In this document: piece by piece, positions 18,359-27,325 of the stretch | Position numbering within the stretch: the first letter of the stretch is position 1 | Layout: every line of letters starts with the position of its first letter | NCBI GenBank assembly: GCA_963787135.1 | Contig: CAWBBW010000042.1 | Location: 1 to 64,000 of the forward strand | Direction of reading: 5' to 3' | Source of the DNA: Roseiarcus sp963787135 | GTDB lineage: Bacteria > Pseudomonadota > Alphaproteobacteria > Rhizobiales > Beijerinckiaceae | DNA: 64,000 nucleotides | Program-made: the position numbers and the translations under genes | Notes under the pieces: generated by a model | What the model was told of the DNA's origin: nothing | Seen by the model: the letters and a program-made list of their open reading frames with translations, nothing else | Database searches by the model: none

Positions 18359-19891
18359 TCAGGCTTTGGACACCAGAGTCGGCTGCAGCGCGCCCGTCGC
18401 ATTGGGGATCACCTTGAGTGACGCCTTGTAGACGATGGGCTGCGAGTATTGCACGAGCGGGATCACATAACCTTTTTCGGCGATATATTTGTCGACGGCC
18501 TTCCAGCCGGCGATGCGCTTGGCTTCGTCCTTCTCGCCCCACAACGGGCCGATCATGTCGTCGAGGTCTTTCGACTTCCACGCCGAGTGCGGCGACGGCG
18601 AGAACATCGCAAATCCCGTAGACGTGGACGGGTCGCCGATCGCATTGCCCCAATTGTAGAAGGCCATCGGATCGAGCTTGTGGCCGGCGCGCAACTCGTA
18701 GTGCTTGGCGATCTCATAAACCTCGATCTCGGCGTCGATTCCGACCTTGCGCCACATCCCGACAATCGCCTGGATCATTTCGTAGTCTTTCGGCTTGAAG
18801 CCGCGCGTCGTCTGGATCTTGAACTTGACCGGCTTGTCCGGCGAGTAGCCGCTCTTGGCGAGGAGCGTCTTCGCCAGCTCCGGGTCATAAGCAACCTTGA
18901 TCGAGGGATCGAACGCCTCGTAGCCCGGCGCTTCCAGGGTCGCGATCGGCGTCGCGTAGCCGCGCAGCAGTTTCTTGGCGATGAGGTCCTTGTCGATGGC
19001 ATGGATCGCCGCAAGACGCACGTTCTCGTCGAGCATTTCCTTTTCGACATTGGTGATGAAGATCATGCCGATGTCCGACACGGGCTCGCATACGCCCGCC
19101 AGCCCCGGCTTCACCCTGAGGCGATCGTACTCCTCGTATGGGATCTCGAGCGTCACGTCGGCGGAGCCGCTTTCGATCTCGGCCACACGGCTGGTGCCGT
19201 CAGGCACGAACTTGAAGATCACCGTCTCGAACGCGCTCTTCGGGCCCCAATACTTGTCGTTCCGTTTCAGGCGGAGGAACGCATTGCCCTGGTACTCGTC
19301 CACCATGTAGGGGCCGGCGCCGACAGGCTTTTTCTCGAACCCTTCCGCGCCCACCTTCTCGTAGTAGGCTTTCGGCAAAATGTAGCCGGTCAGGAACGCC
19401 ATCCATTTGAAGACCGTGGGGTCGAACTGCTTGACGTCGGCGGTGATGCGATTGCCGTCGATCTGGTAGTTACCGAGACCACCCCAGACGAATTGAATCG
19501 GATTGCCGGACTTCGGGTCGCCCGCGCGCTCGAGCGACCACACGACGTCGGCAGGCGTAAGCGGCGAGCCGTCGTGCCAGACGACCCCATCGCGCACGTC
19601 CATCCAGGCCTTGGTCTTGTCGTCGTTCCAGCCCCATTTGGTCAGCAGTCCTGGCGCGAAGGAGAGGTCGGGATTCTGACCGACATATTGATCGTAAATT
19701 GCCCTATAGATCGCCTGAATGGTCGGATTGACCGCAGACGGTCCAACGGTCGGATCGAACGAAGGAAGATTGACGTTGTAAGCAATCGTCAACGTTTCGC
19801 TCGTTTGCGCGAAGGCGCCGCCAAGCAGAAGTTCGGATAAGAACGTCGCGCCGCCCAATGCGAGCGTCTCGCGTCGATTCAGTTTGATCAT
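18359..19891 (-). CDS. ABC transporter substrate-binding protein, family 5
   Basis: Extracytoplasmic binding protein of about 510 residues. The start ATG at 19891 is preceded by AGGAGG; an earlier in-frame ATG at 19918 lacks this. The N-terminus NRRETLALGGATFLSELLLG looks like a twin-arginine signal. The mature part shows the family-5 features WMDVRDGVVWHDGSPLTPADVVWSLERA, then GAGPYMV, and VRLAAIHAIDKD. It heads the operon binding protein, dppB, dppC, dppD, dppF, followed by the CoA ligase and dioxygenase genes. Family-5 proteins bind peptides but also other solutes; with this context an aromatic or peptide ligand is possible, and the ligand cannot be told from sequence. Confidence 0.92.
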   Translation of the reverse strand: MIKLNRRETLALGGATFLSELLLGGAFAQTSETLTIAYNVNLPSFDPTVGPSAVNPTIQAIYRAIYDQYVGQNPDLSFAPGLLTKWGWNDDKTKAWMDVRDGVVWHDGSPLTPADVVWSLERAGDPKSGNPIQFVWGGLGNYQIDGNRITADVKQFDPTVFKWMAFLTGYILPKAYYEKVGAEGFEKKPVGAGPYMVDEYQGNAFLRLKRNDKYWGPKSAFETVIFKFVPDGTSRVAEIESGSADVTLEIPYEEYDRLRVKPGLAGVCEPVSDIGMIFITNVEKEMLDENVRLAAIHAIDKDLIAKKLLRGYATPIATLEAPGYEAFDPSIKVAYDPELAKTLLAKSGYSPDKPVKFKIQTTRGFKPKDYEMIQAIVGMWRKVGIDAEIEVYEIAKHYELRAGHKLDPMAFYNWGNAIGDPSTSTGFAMFSPSPHSAWKSKDLDDMIGPLWGEKDEAKRIAGWKAVDKYIAEKGYVIPLVQYSQPIVYKASLKVIPNATGALQPTLVSKA

Positions 19892-20246
19892 GCTGTCCTC
19901 CTGCTTTGCCGTCTTCAAGCGACGCCCTCGTGGACTCGGCGACGCCGAGGCGAGGCGATCAAAAGCGTATTCCTCGTAAACGGCCTCTTTACTTAAATCC
20001 GACGCGCCGCCTCGCCGCGCCTTCTAAGACGGATCGCGGGCCATTACATGCATCTTCATATACAATTCCTACAGCGCACGCTGTTGTCAAGTCGCCGGCG
20101 CAGCAGAAAAGCGCCTAATGTTTTGGCGCTCTGCGTCGGCGACAAGGATCGCCTCTTCCTGCGTTGACAACGAACCGGCGATAAAAATATGCTTATGCAC
20201 ATGAATGGAGCGCGCCGCGTCCTTCGCTGCGCGAAGGGAGGCCCGA
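19892..20246. other. divergent promoter region between ABC operon and iorAB
   Basis: About 355 bases. It holds the leftward upstream region of the binding-protein gene and a good rightward promoter for iorAB. A few AT-rich palindrome-like segments near 20045-20070 (TTCATATA) could be regulator sites, but no match to a known operator is claimed. Confidence 0.5.
20164..20193 (+). promoter_or_regulatory. sigma70-type promoter of iorAB
   Basis: TTGACA at 20164-20169 and TATGCT at 20188-20193 are separated by 18 bases. The -35 box is perfect and the -10 box matches 4 of 6. Transcription would start near 20200, which makes the in-frame ATG at 20205 almost leaderless and favours the GTG at 20247 as the iorA start. 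Confidence 0.6.
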
Positions 20247-22409
20247 GTGGCAGAACGCTCATTCGCTCGCGAGGTGGAGGATCTGAAGCTCGGCGCCGGG
20301 GACGTGTTCCGCGGCGAGGGCATTCTCGCCATAACCAAAGCGCTGCTGCAATCGGGCGTCTCCTACGTGGGGGGCTATCAGGGCTCGCCGATCTCCCACC
20401 TAATGGACGTGCTCGCCGACGCAAAGGACGTGCTCGACGAACTGGGCGTGCATTTCGAGACGTCCGCTTCAGAGGCAACCGCCGCGGCGACGCTTTCGGC
20501 GTCAGTAATGTATCCGCTGCGCGGCGCAGTCACGTGGAAATCGACTGCCGGAACCAATGTCGCCGCAGACGCGCTCTCCAATCTTTCTTCTGGCGGCGTC
20601 ACTGGCGGCGCGCTGATCATCATCGGCGAAGACTACGGCGAAGGCTCGTCCATCATGCAGGAGCGCAGCCACGCTTATGCCCTGAAATCGCAAATCTGGC
20701 TCATCGATCCGCGCCCGAATCTGTCCACCCTGGTGCGCATGGTGGAAGAGGGCTTTGCGCTGTCCGAGGCGTCGAACACGCCGGTCATGCTCGAAGTGCG
20801 CATCCGCACCTGCCATGTTCATGGGCAGTTCGTCGCCAAGGACAATCAGAAACCAAAATTCACTTTGCGAGAGGCGCTGGAAAATCCGGTGCGTGACGTC
20901 AACCGGATTGTTCTACCGCCCGCTTCGTTCCTGCACGAAAGGGAGAAGCTCGAGCGGAGGGGACCTGCGGCGATCGAATTCGTCAAGGAGCATAGGCTCA
21001 ACGAGACTTTCGGCCCCGCCCGCGGCGACGTCGGCATCGTCATGCTGGGCGGCATGTACAATACAACAATACGAGCGCTGGAGTATCTCGGCCTAGCCGA
21101 CGGCTACGGCGACTCGGCTGTTCCGCTCTATGTCCTGAACGTCGCCTATCCGCTGATCGAGGACGAGCTCGTCGGATTCTGCGCCGGCAAGCGCGCTGTC
21201 TTGATGGTCGAGGAGGGCGCACCCGACTACATCGAGCGCGATCTCAATACGATTCTGCGCCGGCGCGATCTTCAGACGAAAGTGTGCGGCAAGGACGTTC
21301 TGCCGATGGGCGGCGAATACACGGCTCCTGTGTTGACCAAGGGGTTACGTCAGTTCCTGGCCGTCCATGCGCGCGAACTGCTCGGCAACGATCCGCCCCA
21401 GCCCGATCCGTCGCCGGTGCTGGCCGACCTTAGGGTGAAAGCGCTCGCCGAGGTCGTGCCGCCGCGGCCGCCTGGGTTTTGCATCGGGTGCCCGGAGCGG
21501 CCCATCTTCGCCGCCCTCAAACTTGTGGAACGGGAACTCGGCCAGCATCATATCTCCGCCGACATCGGCTGCCATCTGTTTTCGATCCTGCCGCCGTTCA
21601 ATGTCGGCGCCACCACCATGGGCTATGGCCTCGGGCCCGCATCGGCGTCGGCGTTCAACGTGAAGTCGGACAAGCGCCCGATCTCGATCCTCGGTGACGG
21701 CGGGTTTTGGCACAACGGCCTGACCTCCTCGATCGGCAACGCGGTCTTCAACAAGCACGATGGCGTGACGCTGATCGTCGACAATTTCTATTCCGCCGCG
21801 ACCGGCGGACAGGACATCCCGTCGTCCCGCGCGAGCAACCCTCGCCGCAAGACCAATAACAGCATCGTCGCCGCAGTGCGCGGCATCGGCGCGAAATGGG
21901 TGCGCCAGATTGATCGCACCTACGACGTCGCCAAAATGCGCGACACGCTGCGCGAGGCGCTCGCGTCGACGACGCCCGGACCGAAGATCATTGTCGCGTC
22001 CTCGGAGTGCATGCTGAATAAACAGCGCCGCACTCGTCCAATGCTTGCCGAGGCGATGCGCACGGGTAAACGCGTGGTGCGCGAAAAATTCGGCGTCGAC
22101 GCCGATATTTGCACTGGCGATCACGCCTGCATCCGTCTCTCCGGCTGTCCTTCCTTGTCGCTGAGACATACCGACGATCCGTTGAAAGACGATCCGGTGG
22201 CCTTCGTCGATGAGAATTGCGTCGGTTGCGGCAATTGCGGCGAGGTTGCCGAGGCGGCTGCGCTCTGTCCGTCGTTCTATCGCGCCGAGATCATCCACAA
22301 TCCCTCGTCTTTGGAGCGGTTCGTCGACAGGACGCGCGCTTCGATCATCGGCTGGTTCGAACGGCGGCGCAACGCCGGACGGATCGTATTCGCGAGCAAT
22401 CGCGGATGA
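20247..22409 (+). CDS. iorA: indolepyruvate ferredoxin oxidoreductase, alpha subunit (IorA-like)
   Basis: Thiamine-diphosphate-dependent 2-oxoacid oxidoreductase subunit, 720 residues from a GTG start preceded by GGAGG. It would convert aryl pyruvates such as indolepyruvate to aryl-acetyl-CoA with reduction of ferredoxin. The N-terminal pyrimidine-binding domain has GGYQGSPISHLMD; the ThDP pyrophosphate site is in SILGDGGFWHNGL and VDNFYSAATGGQD; the C-terminus binds iron-sulfur through CVGCGNCGEVAEAAALCP. It overlaps iorB by ATGA. Ferredoxin partners are not adjacent, although fdxA lies 40 kb away. It is longer than archaeal IorA but has the bacterial architecture. Confidence 0.9.
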   Translation: MAERSFAREVEDLKLGAGDVFRGEGILAITKALLQSGVSYVGGYQGSPISHLMDVLADAKDVLDELGVHFETSASEATAAATLSASVMYPLRGAVTWKSTAGTNVAADALSNLSSGGVTGGALIIIGEDYGEGSSIMQERSHAYALKSQIWLIDPRPNLSTLVRMVEEGFALSEASNTPVMLEVRIRTCHVHGQFVAKDNQKPKFTLREALENPVRDVNRIVLPPASFLHEREKLERRGPAAIEFVKEHRLNETFGPARGDVGIVMLGGMYNTTIRALEYLGLADGYGDSAVPLYVLNVAYPLIEDELVGFCAGKRAVLMVEEGAPDYIERDLNTILRRRDLQTKVCGKDVLPMGGEYTAPVLTKGLRQFLAVHARELLGNDPPQPDPSPVLADLRVKALAEVVPPRPPGFCIGCPERPIFAALKLVERELGQHHISADIGCHLFSILPPFNVGATTMGYGLGPASASAFNVKSDKRPISILGDGGFWHNGLTSSIGNAVFNKHDGVTLIVDNFYSAATGGQDIPSSRASNPRRKTNNSIVAAVRGIGAKWVRQIDRTYDVAKMRDTLREALASTTPGPKIIVASSECMLNKQRRTRPMLAEAMRTGKRVVREKFGVDADICTGDHACIRLSGCPSLSLRHTDDPLKDDPVAFVDENCVGCGNCGEVAEAAALCPSFYRAEIIHNPSSLERFVDRTRASIIGWFERRRNAGRIVFASNRG

Positions 22410-23953
22410 ACGACGCCGCATCCGGCCGAAAGGACGTCGCGGGCGCGCAACGAATCTCGATCGCCATTCTGGCGATGGGCGGCCAGGGCGGGGGCGTTCT
22501 CGCCGATTGGGTTGTCGCGCTCGCCGAGGCCCAGGGCTGGGCCGCACAGTCGACCTCTGTGCCCGGCGTCGCGCAACGGACTGGCGCCACGATCTATTAT
22601 ATCGAAATGGCGCCGATCAGAGCGGCCGCTGAGCCAGTCTTTGCGCTGATGCCGACGCCCGGCGACGTAGATGTCGTGATGGCGTCCGAGCTGATGGAGG
22701 CGGCCCGATCCGTGCTGCGCGGTCTCGTCACGCCCGCACAAACGACCCTAATCACCTCGACCCATCGCGCTTTCGCGGTGGCGGAAAAGGAGAAGCCAGG
22801 CGACGGCGTCGGCGACCCTGCGGTCGTCTCGATCGCGACCGAATTTGCCGCCAGGCGGCTGATCGCGTTCGACATGGAGGCGATCGCGAAAGCGGAGGGC
22901 AGCGTCATTTCAGCGGCGATGTTCGGCGCCCTAGCGGCAACCGAAGCGCTCCCATTTGATCGCGCAGCATTTGAATCCGCGATAGGCGCTAGCGGGACAG
23001 GCGTGACATCGAGCCTCCGCGCATTTGCCACCGCTTTCGAGCGGACCCGGCAGAATCCAGTCGAGGCGGTGCGTCGCTTCCCGGATAAGCGGTTCGTCGC
23101 GATGCCGGACACGGCGGGCCATCCCGAGCTCGATCGCCTGGTGGCGCGCATTCGCACAACCTTTCCCGAATCGGTGCGGTCGATGCTGTTCACTGGGGTG
23201 CGGCGTCTGGTCGACTATCTCGATCCCGACTATGCGCTCGAATATCTCGATCGCATGGGGATGCTGTTCGACATCGATCGCGCACGTGGTGGGGACACGA
23301 GGGGCTTCGCCTTCACGGCCGCCGCCGCCAAACACGTCGCGATTGCGATGACCTATGATGACGTTACGCGCGTTGCCGACCTTAAGATCCGCGAATCCCG
23401 TAAGGCGCGCGTGCGCGTGGAAGTAGCCGCCGCAGAGGATACAATCGTCACCACGACCGAGTATTTCCACCCGCGAGCGAACGAGCTATGCGGCGCGTTG
23501 CCCAAGAGCTGGGGTGAGTGGATCGAGAGTCGGCCCGAGGTGTTCAAGGTGCTGGACCGTGTAGTTAATCGAGGGCGGCGCATCCGAACCAACACTGTGA
23601 TCGGCTATCTTGCTCTCGCGGCGGTTGCGAACTTCGGAAAGCGCCGCCGGGGGTCTCTACGCCACGCGCGCGAAGCGGCGCACCGCGAGGCCTGGCTGAC
23701 CCTCGCCGTGCAAGCGCTGGAGACCGATTACGCGTTGGGCATGGAGGTGCTGGCCTGCCGTCGGTTGGTCAAGGGCTATTCCGACACTCATGCGCGCGGA
23801 GTGTCGAAGTTTGACCGCGTGATGTCGGCGGTGCCGACGCTGGCCAAACGCGACGATGGCGCGGTGTGGCTGGACCGACTGAAGCGCGCCGCGCTCGCCG
23901 ATGAGGACGGAACGGGGCTGGACGGCATGCTCAAGACGGTCGCCTCCCTCTAA
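22406..23953 (+). CDS. iorB: indolepyruvate oxidoreductase subunit beta, IorB-like with DUF6537-type C-terminus
   Basis: Gamma/beta subunit domain followed by a long C-terminal extension, 515 residues in all. The N-terminal domain has AILAMGGQGGGVLADWV (about 20-36) and SVPGVAQRTGATIYYIE, the usual IorB signature that contacts the 2-oxoacid. Residues from about 210 on (ERTRQNPVEAVRRFPD through to GTGLDGMLKTVASL) form a separate mainly helical domain found in aerobic proteobacterial IorB proteins. The ATG overlaps the iorA stop, so the two are translationally coupled and act as one enzyme. Confidence 0.87.
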   Translation: MNDAASGRKDVAGAQRISIAILAMGGQGGGVLADWVVALAEAQGWAAQSTSVPGVAQRTGATIYYIEMAPIRAAAEPVFALMPTPGDVDVVMASELMEAARSVLRGLVTPAQTTLITSTHRAFAVAEKEKPGDGVGDPAVVSIATEFAARRLIAFDMEAIAKAEGSVISAAMFGALAATEALPFDRAAFESAIGASGTGVTSSLRAFATAFERTRQNPVEAVRRFPDKRFVAMPDTAGHPELDRLVARIRTTFPESVRSMLFTGVRRLVDYLDPDYALEYLDRMGMLFDIDRARGGDTRGFAFTAAAAKHVAIAMTYDDVTRVADLKIRESRKARVRVEVAAAEDTIVTTTEYFHPRANELCGALPKSWGEWIESRPEVFKVLDRVVNRGRRIRTNTVIGYLALAAVANFGKRRRGSLRHAREAAHREAWLTLAVQALETDYALGMEVLACRRLVKGYSDTHARGVSKFDRVMSAVPTLAKRDDGAVWLDRLKRAALADEDGTGLDGMLKTVASL

Positions 23954-24055
23954 AGGATTAACGCCTTAGGGCGTCTAGAAAGAGACCGAAACAGCCCAGT
24001 TTTGCGTAGGATCCACCGCGGTCGGTGACAAGGCGCGCACACGCGCGAACCTCAC

Positions 24056-24586
24056 TCATATCTCGTGTTTGCGAATGTTCTGGATCATCTTGTGCAGCGT
24101 CGCTGTAAACGCCTTGTATTCCTGGTTGTCGACTCCCTCAAAAATCTTCAGCAGCGTTTCATACATGGTTGGCCAGACCTTTGCGAAGGCTTCGCGCCCA
24201 GGCCCCGTGATTTCGACGTCGCGCACTCTCAGATCTTCGGCGCGCGGACGGCGCAGAATGAAGCCCTTTTCTTCGAGAGAATCCAGCGTGCGGCTCATCG
24301 TCGATTGCTCGGTCAGGGCATAAAGCGACAGCTCGTTGATCGTAACGGGCGACGAGATGCTGAGGATCGCGAGCGCGCGCATCTTGGTCGTCGTCATATC
24401 ATGAGCCTTCAGCGCGTTGGCGAGATGCGTGTTCCAACTCAGCGACACGCTGTTGATCAGATAGGGCGCGAATTGCTGCAGGCCAATTTCGCCGAGCGAC
24501 GGGCGGAGGCCCGCGGCGCTCGCCCGCACCCAAAGCGGATCTTCGAAGGCGGCGTCGGGCGCGCGCAAGTTCAATTGGTCGTTCAT
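24056..24586 (-). CDS. MarR-family transcriptional regulator
   Basis: A 176-residue winged-helix regulator. The DNA-binding region runs about 65-125: MRALAILSISSPVTINELS, then YALTEQSTMSRTLDSLEEKG (recognition helix) and the wing RPRAEDLRVRDVEIT. MarR proteins near aromatic catabolism genes usually respond to an aromatic acid or its CoA ester. It overlaps the upstream flavoprotein gene by four bases and is the last gene of the leftward cyclase/flavoprotein/regulator operon, so it is probably autoregulated and may act in the 27.0-27.3 kb divergent region. The effector is unknown. Confidence 0.9.
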   Translation of the reverse strand: MNDQLNLRAPDAAFEDPLWVRASAAGLRPSLGEIGLQQFAPYLINSVSLSWNTHLANALKAHDMTTTKMRALAILSISSPVTINELSLYALTEQSTMSRTLDSLEEKGFILRRPRAEDLRVRDVEITGPGREAFAKVWPTMYETLLKIFEGVDNQEYKAFTATLHKMIQNIRKHEI

Positions 24587-26166
24587 TTCAGGGCGCTGGC
24601 GAGCAGGAAGCCCGAACCGCCTCCAAGGCCTGGCCCAGGGTGGGTCGAGGCCCCGATATGGTAGAGGCCAGGGACATAGGTGCGGTGATTAATCGAAGAG
24701 GCGAAGGGACGCCAAACGAAAAACTGATCGAGACCGCAATAGCCGCCGTAGGGATCGCCGCCTACAAGGTTGACGTTCATCAACTCAAGATCCGCCGGCG
24801 AATAGGTCTTTCGCGCAATGACTAGATTCTTGAAGTCCTTAATGTGTCGGGAGAACAGCGCCTCGACGCGGTCGGCGTAGGCCTCGCGGACGACCGGAGT
24901 CCATTGGCCATCGGCCGGCGTCGCAATCTGCCCCGCGGCGTCGCCTTTCAGGAAGCGCGGCGTCTCGGGCAATTGCAGCCAGAGGATCGCCTTGCCATCT
25001 GGCGCCCGCGACGGATCGAGCGCTGTCGGCTGCCCCACGCAGATCGTCGGCTCGGCGGGAAGCAATCCGCGTTCGGCCTCGTTGGCCGCGCGCGACACAC
25101 CGTCGAGGCCCGGGGTGACATGCAGCAACGCGACTTTGCCCAGTTCCTCGCCGCCATTCCAGTGTGGCGGAGCGTCGAGCGCATAGTGGATCTGCATATC
25201 GCCTTTGCCGTGGCGGTAACGTCGCAATGCGGCGGCAATTTCTGGAGGCTGCGCACTTTCGCGCAGCAGACGGCTGTACAGCTGCGAGGGAGTCACCGAG
25301 CAGATCACACCTTTGCCGGCCATGATCGTCTCGCCCGAGGAAAGCTTCACGCCGATCGCACGGCCTCCCGCGTCGAGCAGCACCTTTTCGACATCAGCGC
25401 CGCTACGAATCTGGCCACCTTGGTCGCCGATCAACCGTTCGAAGGCGCCGATCAGCGAATTGACGCCTCCGACAGCTATCGGGCATCCCGCGAGCTCGAC
25501 CGCGAAGGCGATCACCTTGATCATTTGGGCCGAATAAGCGCTTTCGGGATTGAGGCCGCAGTGCAAGCCCCAGGGCGCCCAAAGGGCATGCACGGCCTCG
25601 GAAGCATAGGTCGCTTCGAGATAGTTGCGCGATGGCTTCAGCGCCTCACCGAACCAGGCGAGCAGCGCGCGCGGTCCCCGCTTCCACGCCTCGCGCGCAA
25701 TTGTCATCGCCATCGATCGCGACCAGAGCCGGCCGCTGAGAAGCGAGAACAGGAAGGGCGCGTCGGCGCCCATTCGGTCCATTTCCTTGGCGAACGTCGC
25801 GCCGTCGCCCGGCGCGCAGGCGTCAAAGGTCGCGATGTTGCGCTTCCGGTCCCGCGAAAACAGCACGTGCGAGCCGTCGGGACGCAAGACGCCGGTTGGC
25901 AGGTGGCTATGAGCGACCGCGAATCCCCGCGCCTCCAAGTCCTTGCCGATCGCGCCGTAGGCGGGCGAGGTTAGGAATAGCACCAAGGTTGTCGCCATCA
26001 CGTCATGCAAGAACCCGGGCGCCGTGATCTCCTCTGTGCGCAGACAGCCGCCGACGCGATTGTTGCGATCAACGACCAGCACCTTCTGGCCGTTCTTTCC
26101 CAGCACGCTGGCGGCGACCAAGCCATTGATGCCGCCGCCAACGATGACATAGTCCGGATTGTCCAT
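24583..26166 (-). CDS. phytoene-dehydrogenase-like FAD oxidoreductase (paralogue 1)
   Basis: NAD(P)/FAD-dependent amine-oxidase/phytoene-desaturase superfamily protein, 527 residues. The dinucleotide motif VIVGGGINGLVAASVLGKNG is at the N-terminus and a C-terminal FAD-contact region ends GASTHPGPGLGGGSGFLLAS. No carotenoid genes are nearby. It is clearly related to the protein at 27326-28894: both share VGQPTA-DPSRAP-GK and a similar C-terminus. It lies between the cyclase gene (46 bases upstream) and the MarR gene (4-base overlap). The substrate is not predictable; placement suggests an alicyclic or hydroaromatic intermediate, which is inference. Confidence 0.85.
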   Translation of the reverse strand: MDNPDYVIVGGGINGLVAASVLGKNGQKVLVVDRNNRVGGCLRTEEITAPGFLHDVMATTLVLFLTSPAYGAIGKDLEARGFAVAHSHLPTGVLRPDGSHVLFSRDRKRNIATFDACAPGDGATFAKEMDRMGADAPFLFSLLSGRLWSRSMAMTIAREAWKRGPRALLAWFGEALKPSRNYLEATYASEAVHALWAPWGLHCGLNPESAYSAQMIKVIAFAVELAGCPIAVGGVNSLIGAFERLIGDQGGQIRSGADVEKVLLDAGGRAIGVKLSSGETIMAGKGVICSVTPSQLYSRLLRESAQPPEIAAALRRYRHGKGDMQIHYALDAPPHWNGGEELGKVALLHVTPGLDGVSRAANEAERGLLPAEPTICVGQPTALDPSRAPDGKAILWLQLPETPRFLKGDAAGQIATPADGQWTPVVREAYADRVEALFSRHIKDFKNLVIARKTYSPADLELMNVNLVGGDPYGGYCGLDQFFVWRPFASSINHRTYVPGLYHIGASTHPGPGLGGGSGFLLASALK

Positions 26167-26211
26167 GGTTTCTTGCCCGCTGGGGTCGTCAGTCGCACCA
26201 GGGCGGGCGGC

Positions 26212-27000
26212 TCAGTTCGGAACGAGGGCCAGCGCGCGCACCGGAGAGCCCGTGCCCTCTACGAACTTCAGCGGGGCTGCAATCAGGACAGCGCCCTTCG
26301 CGGGCAACTGGTCGAGATGGCAAAGGCTCGCCAGGCCGTAGCGGTTGGCCTGATGCATGAGAGTGTGGGCCGGGAAAGGCGGATTCATGCCTCCCGCCGA
26401 GCCAGCGTCGGTACCGACCGTCTCGGAGCCCCAACCAATCACGCCCTTGGAGATCAGGTAGGTGATCGCTTCCGCGGTTGGGCCCGGCGAATGGGGCCCG
26501 TTCGCATCGGCGTTCAAGAAGGTATCCGAGGCGCCGTTGCGTTTGTACCAGTCTGTCCGCAGCAGCACCCACCCGCCCTGCTCGATCTCGCCGTGTTCTT
26601 TTTCCCATGCCTTGATGCTGTCAGCAGTAAGCAAATAGTCAGCATCCGCCGCCGCCTCTTTCGAGCGATCGATGACGTTAGCGGGGGCGACGAAACTCTT
26701 GACAGGAATGCGGTCAGTCGATCCGTCGGGATAATCTTTGCCGCTGATCCAGTGCCGCGGCGCATCGAAATGCGTGCCGGTATGCTCGCCGAGTTCGAGC
26801 CAGTTCCATGCCCAATAGGGGCCGTCGGCGTCGTAGCGGGAGATGCTATGAACCTTCACCGGCGGCGTATTTTTGCCAATCTGGGGCGGAAGCTGGATCA
26901 CAGGGGTTTCCGGCCCAAGTGGCGCCGAAAGGTCGACGACCCGAACCGATCCGGAAAGCAGCGCCGATGCCAGATCTGCTAGCGTTTTGGCTGAACTCAT
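26212..27000 (-). CDS. cyclase-family metal hydrolase (kynurenine-formamidase-like fold)
   Basis: Protein of 262 residues from an ATG at 27000 with GGGAGG just upstream. The metal-binding signature HTGTHFDAPRHW of the cyclase/KynB family (PF04199 type) is at about residues 72-83, and a second family region is PTAEAITYLISKGVIGWGSETVG. Classical bacterial KynB is about 210 residues; this one is longer, so it may hydrolyse another amide or lactone. Because kynurenine-pathway genes lie 10 kb to the right, a formamidase role is possible, but an alpha/beta-hydrolase candidate sits directly beside kynA. It is the first gene of the leftward operon with a flavoprotein and MarR. Confidence 0.8.
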   Translation of the reverse strand: MSSAKTLADLASALLSGSVRVVDLSAPLGPETPVIQLPPQIGKNTPPVKVHSISRYDADGPYWAWNWLELGEHTGTHFDAPRHWISGKDYPDGSTDRIPVKSFVAPANVIDRSKEAAADADYLLTADSIKAWEKEHGEIEQGGWVLLRTDWYKRNGASDTFLNADANGPHSPGPTAEAITYLISKGVIGWGSETVGTDAGSAGGMNPPFPAHTLMHQANRYGLASLCHLDQLPAKGAVLIAAPLKFVEGTGSPVRALALVPN

Positions 27001-27325
27001 ATTCGTCCTCCCATATCGCGCCCTAAGGGCCAAGAGTCGGCCTCCGGCGTCGTTCCCGCACGTAGGTTCCGCGGCGCCGAGCAAAGCAAATTAGGCACGG
27101 AAATATGAATTTGCAACAATCAAGACCCGTGCGTTCGGATCCAACTCCGGGTCCGCCTCTTGTCAGAAAGGATATTGCGAATTCCGCTGTTATTAGACAT
27201 TTTCAGGCGCAGGATCGAAATCTCGCGGACCCGCACAGCGGAGCTTTGCGATACCGAATGCTTGGAAACGCATGGAATTGCTCCCGTCGTCCAGGCGTCG
27301 AGACTTTCAAAGGGGAGGCCCGAAG
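27001..27325. other. divergent control region between cyclase operon and flavoprotein/anthraniloyl-CoA operon
   Basis: About 325 bases with no gene. It carries the upstream regions of two outward-facing operons, including strong ribosome sites on both sides. AT-rich stretches near 27100-27125 (ATATGAATTTGCAACAAT) and 27170-27215 are candidate promoter or MarR-operator positions, but no clear consensus promoter or palindrome could be fixed by eye. Confidence 0.45.

Noticed and set aside
18449..19840. 463-codon plus-strand frame
   Set aside because: Opposite a clear family-5 binding protein; no ribosome site or domain.
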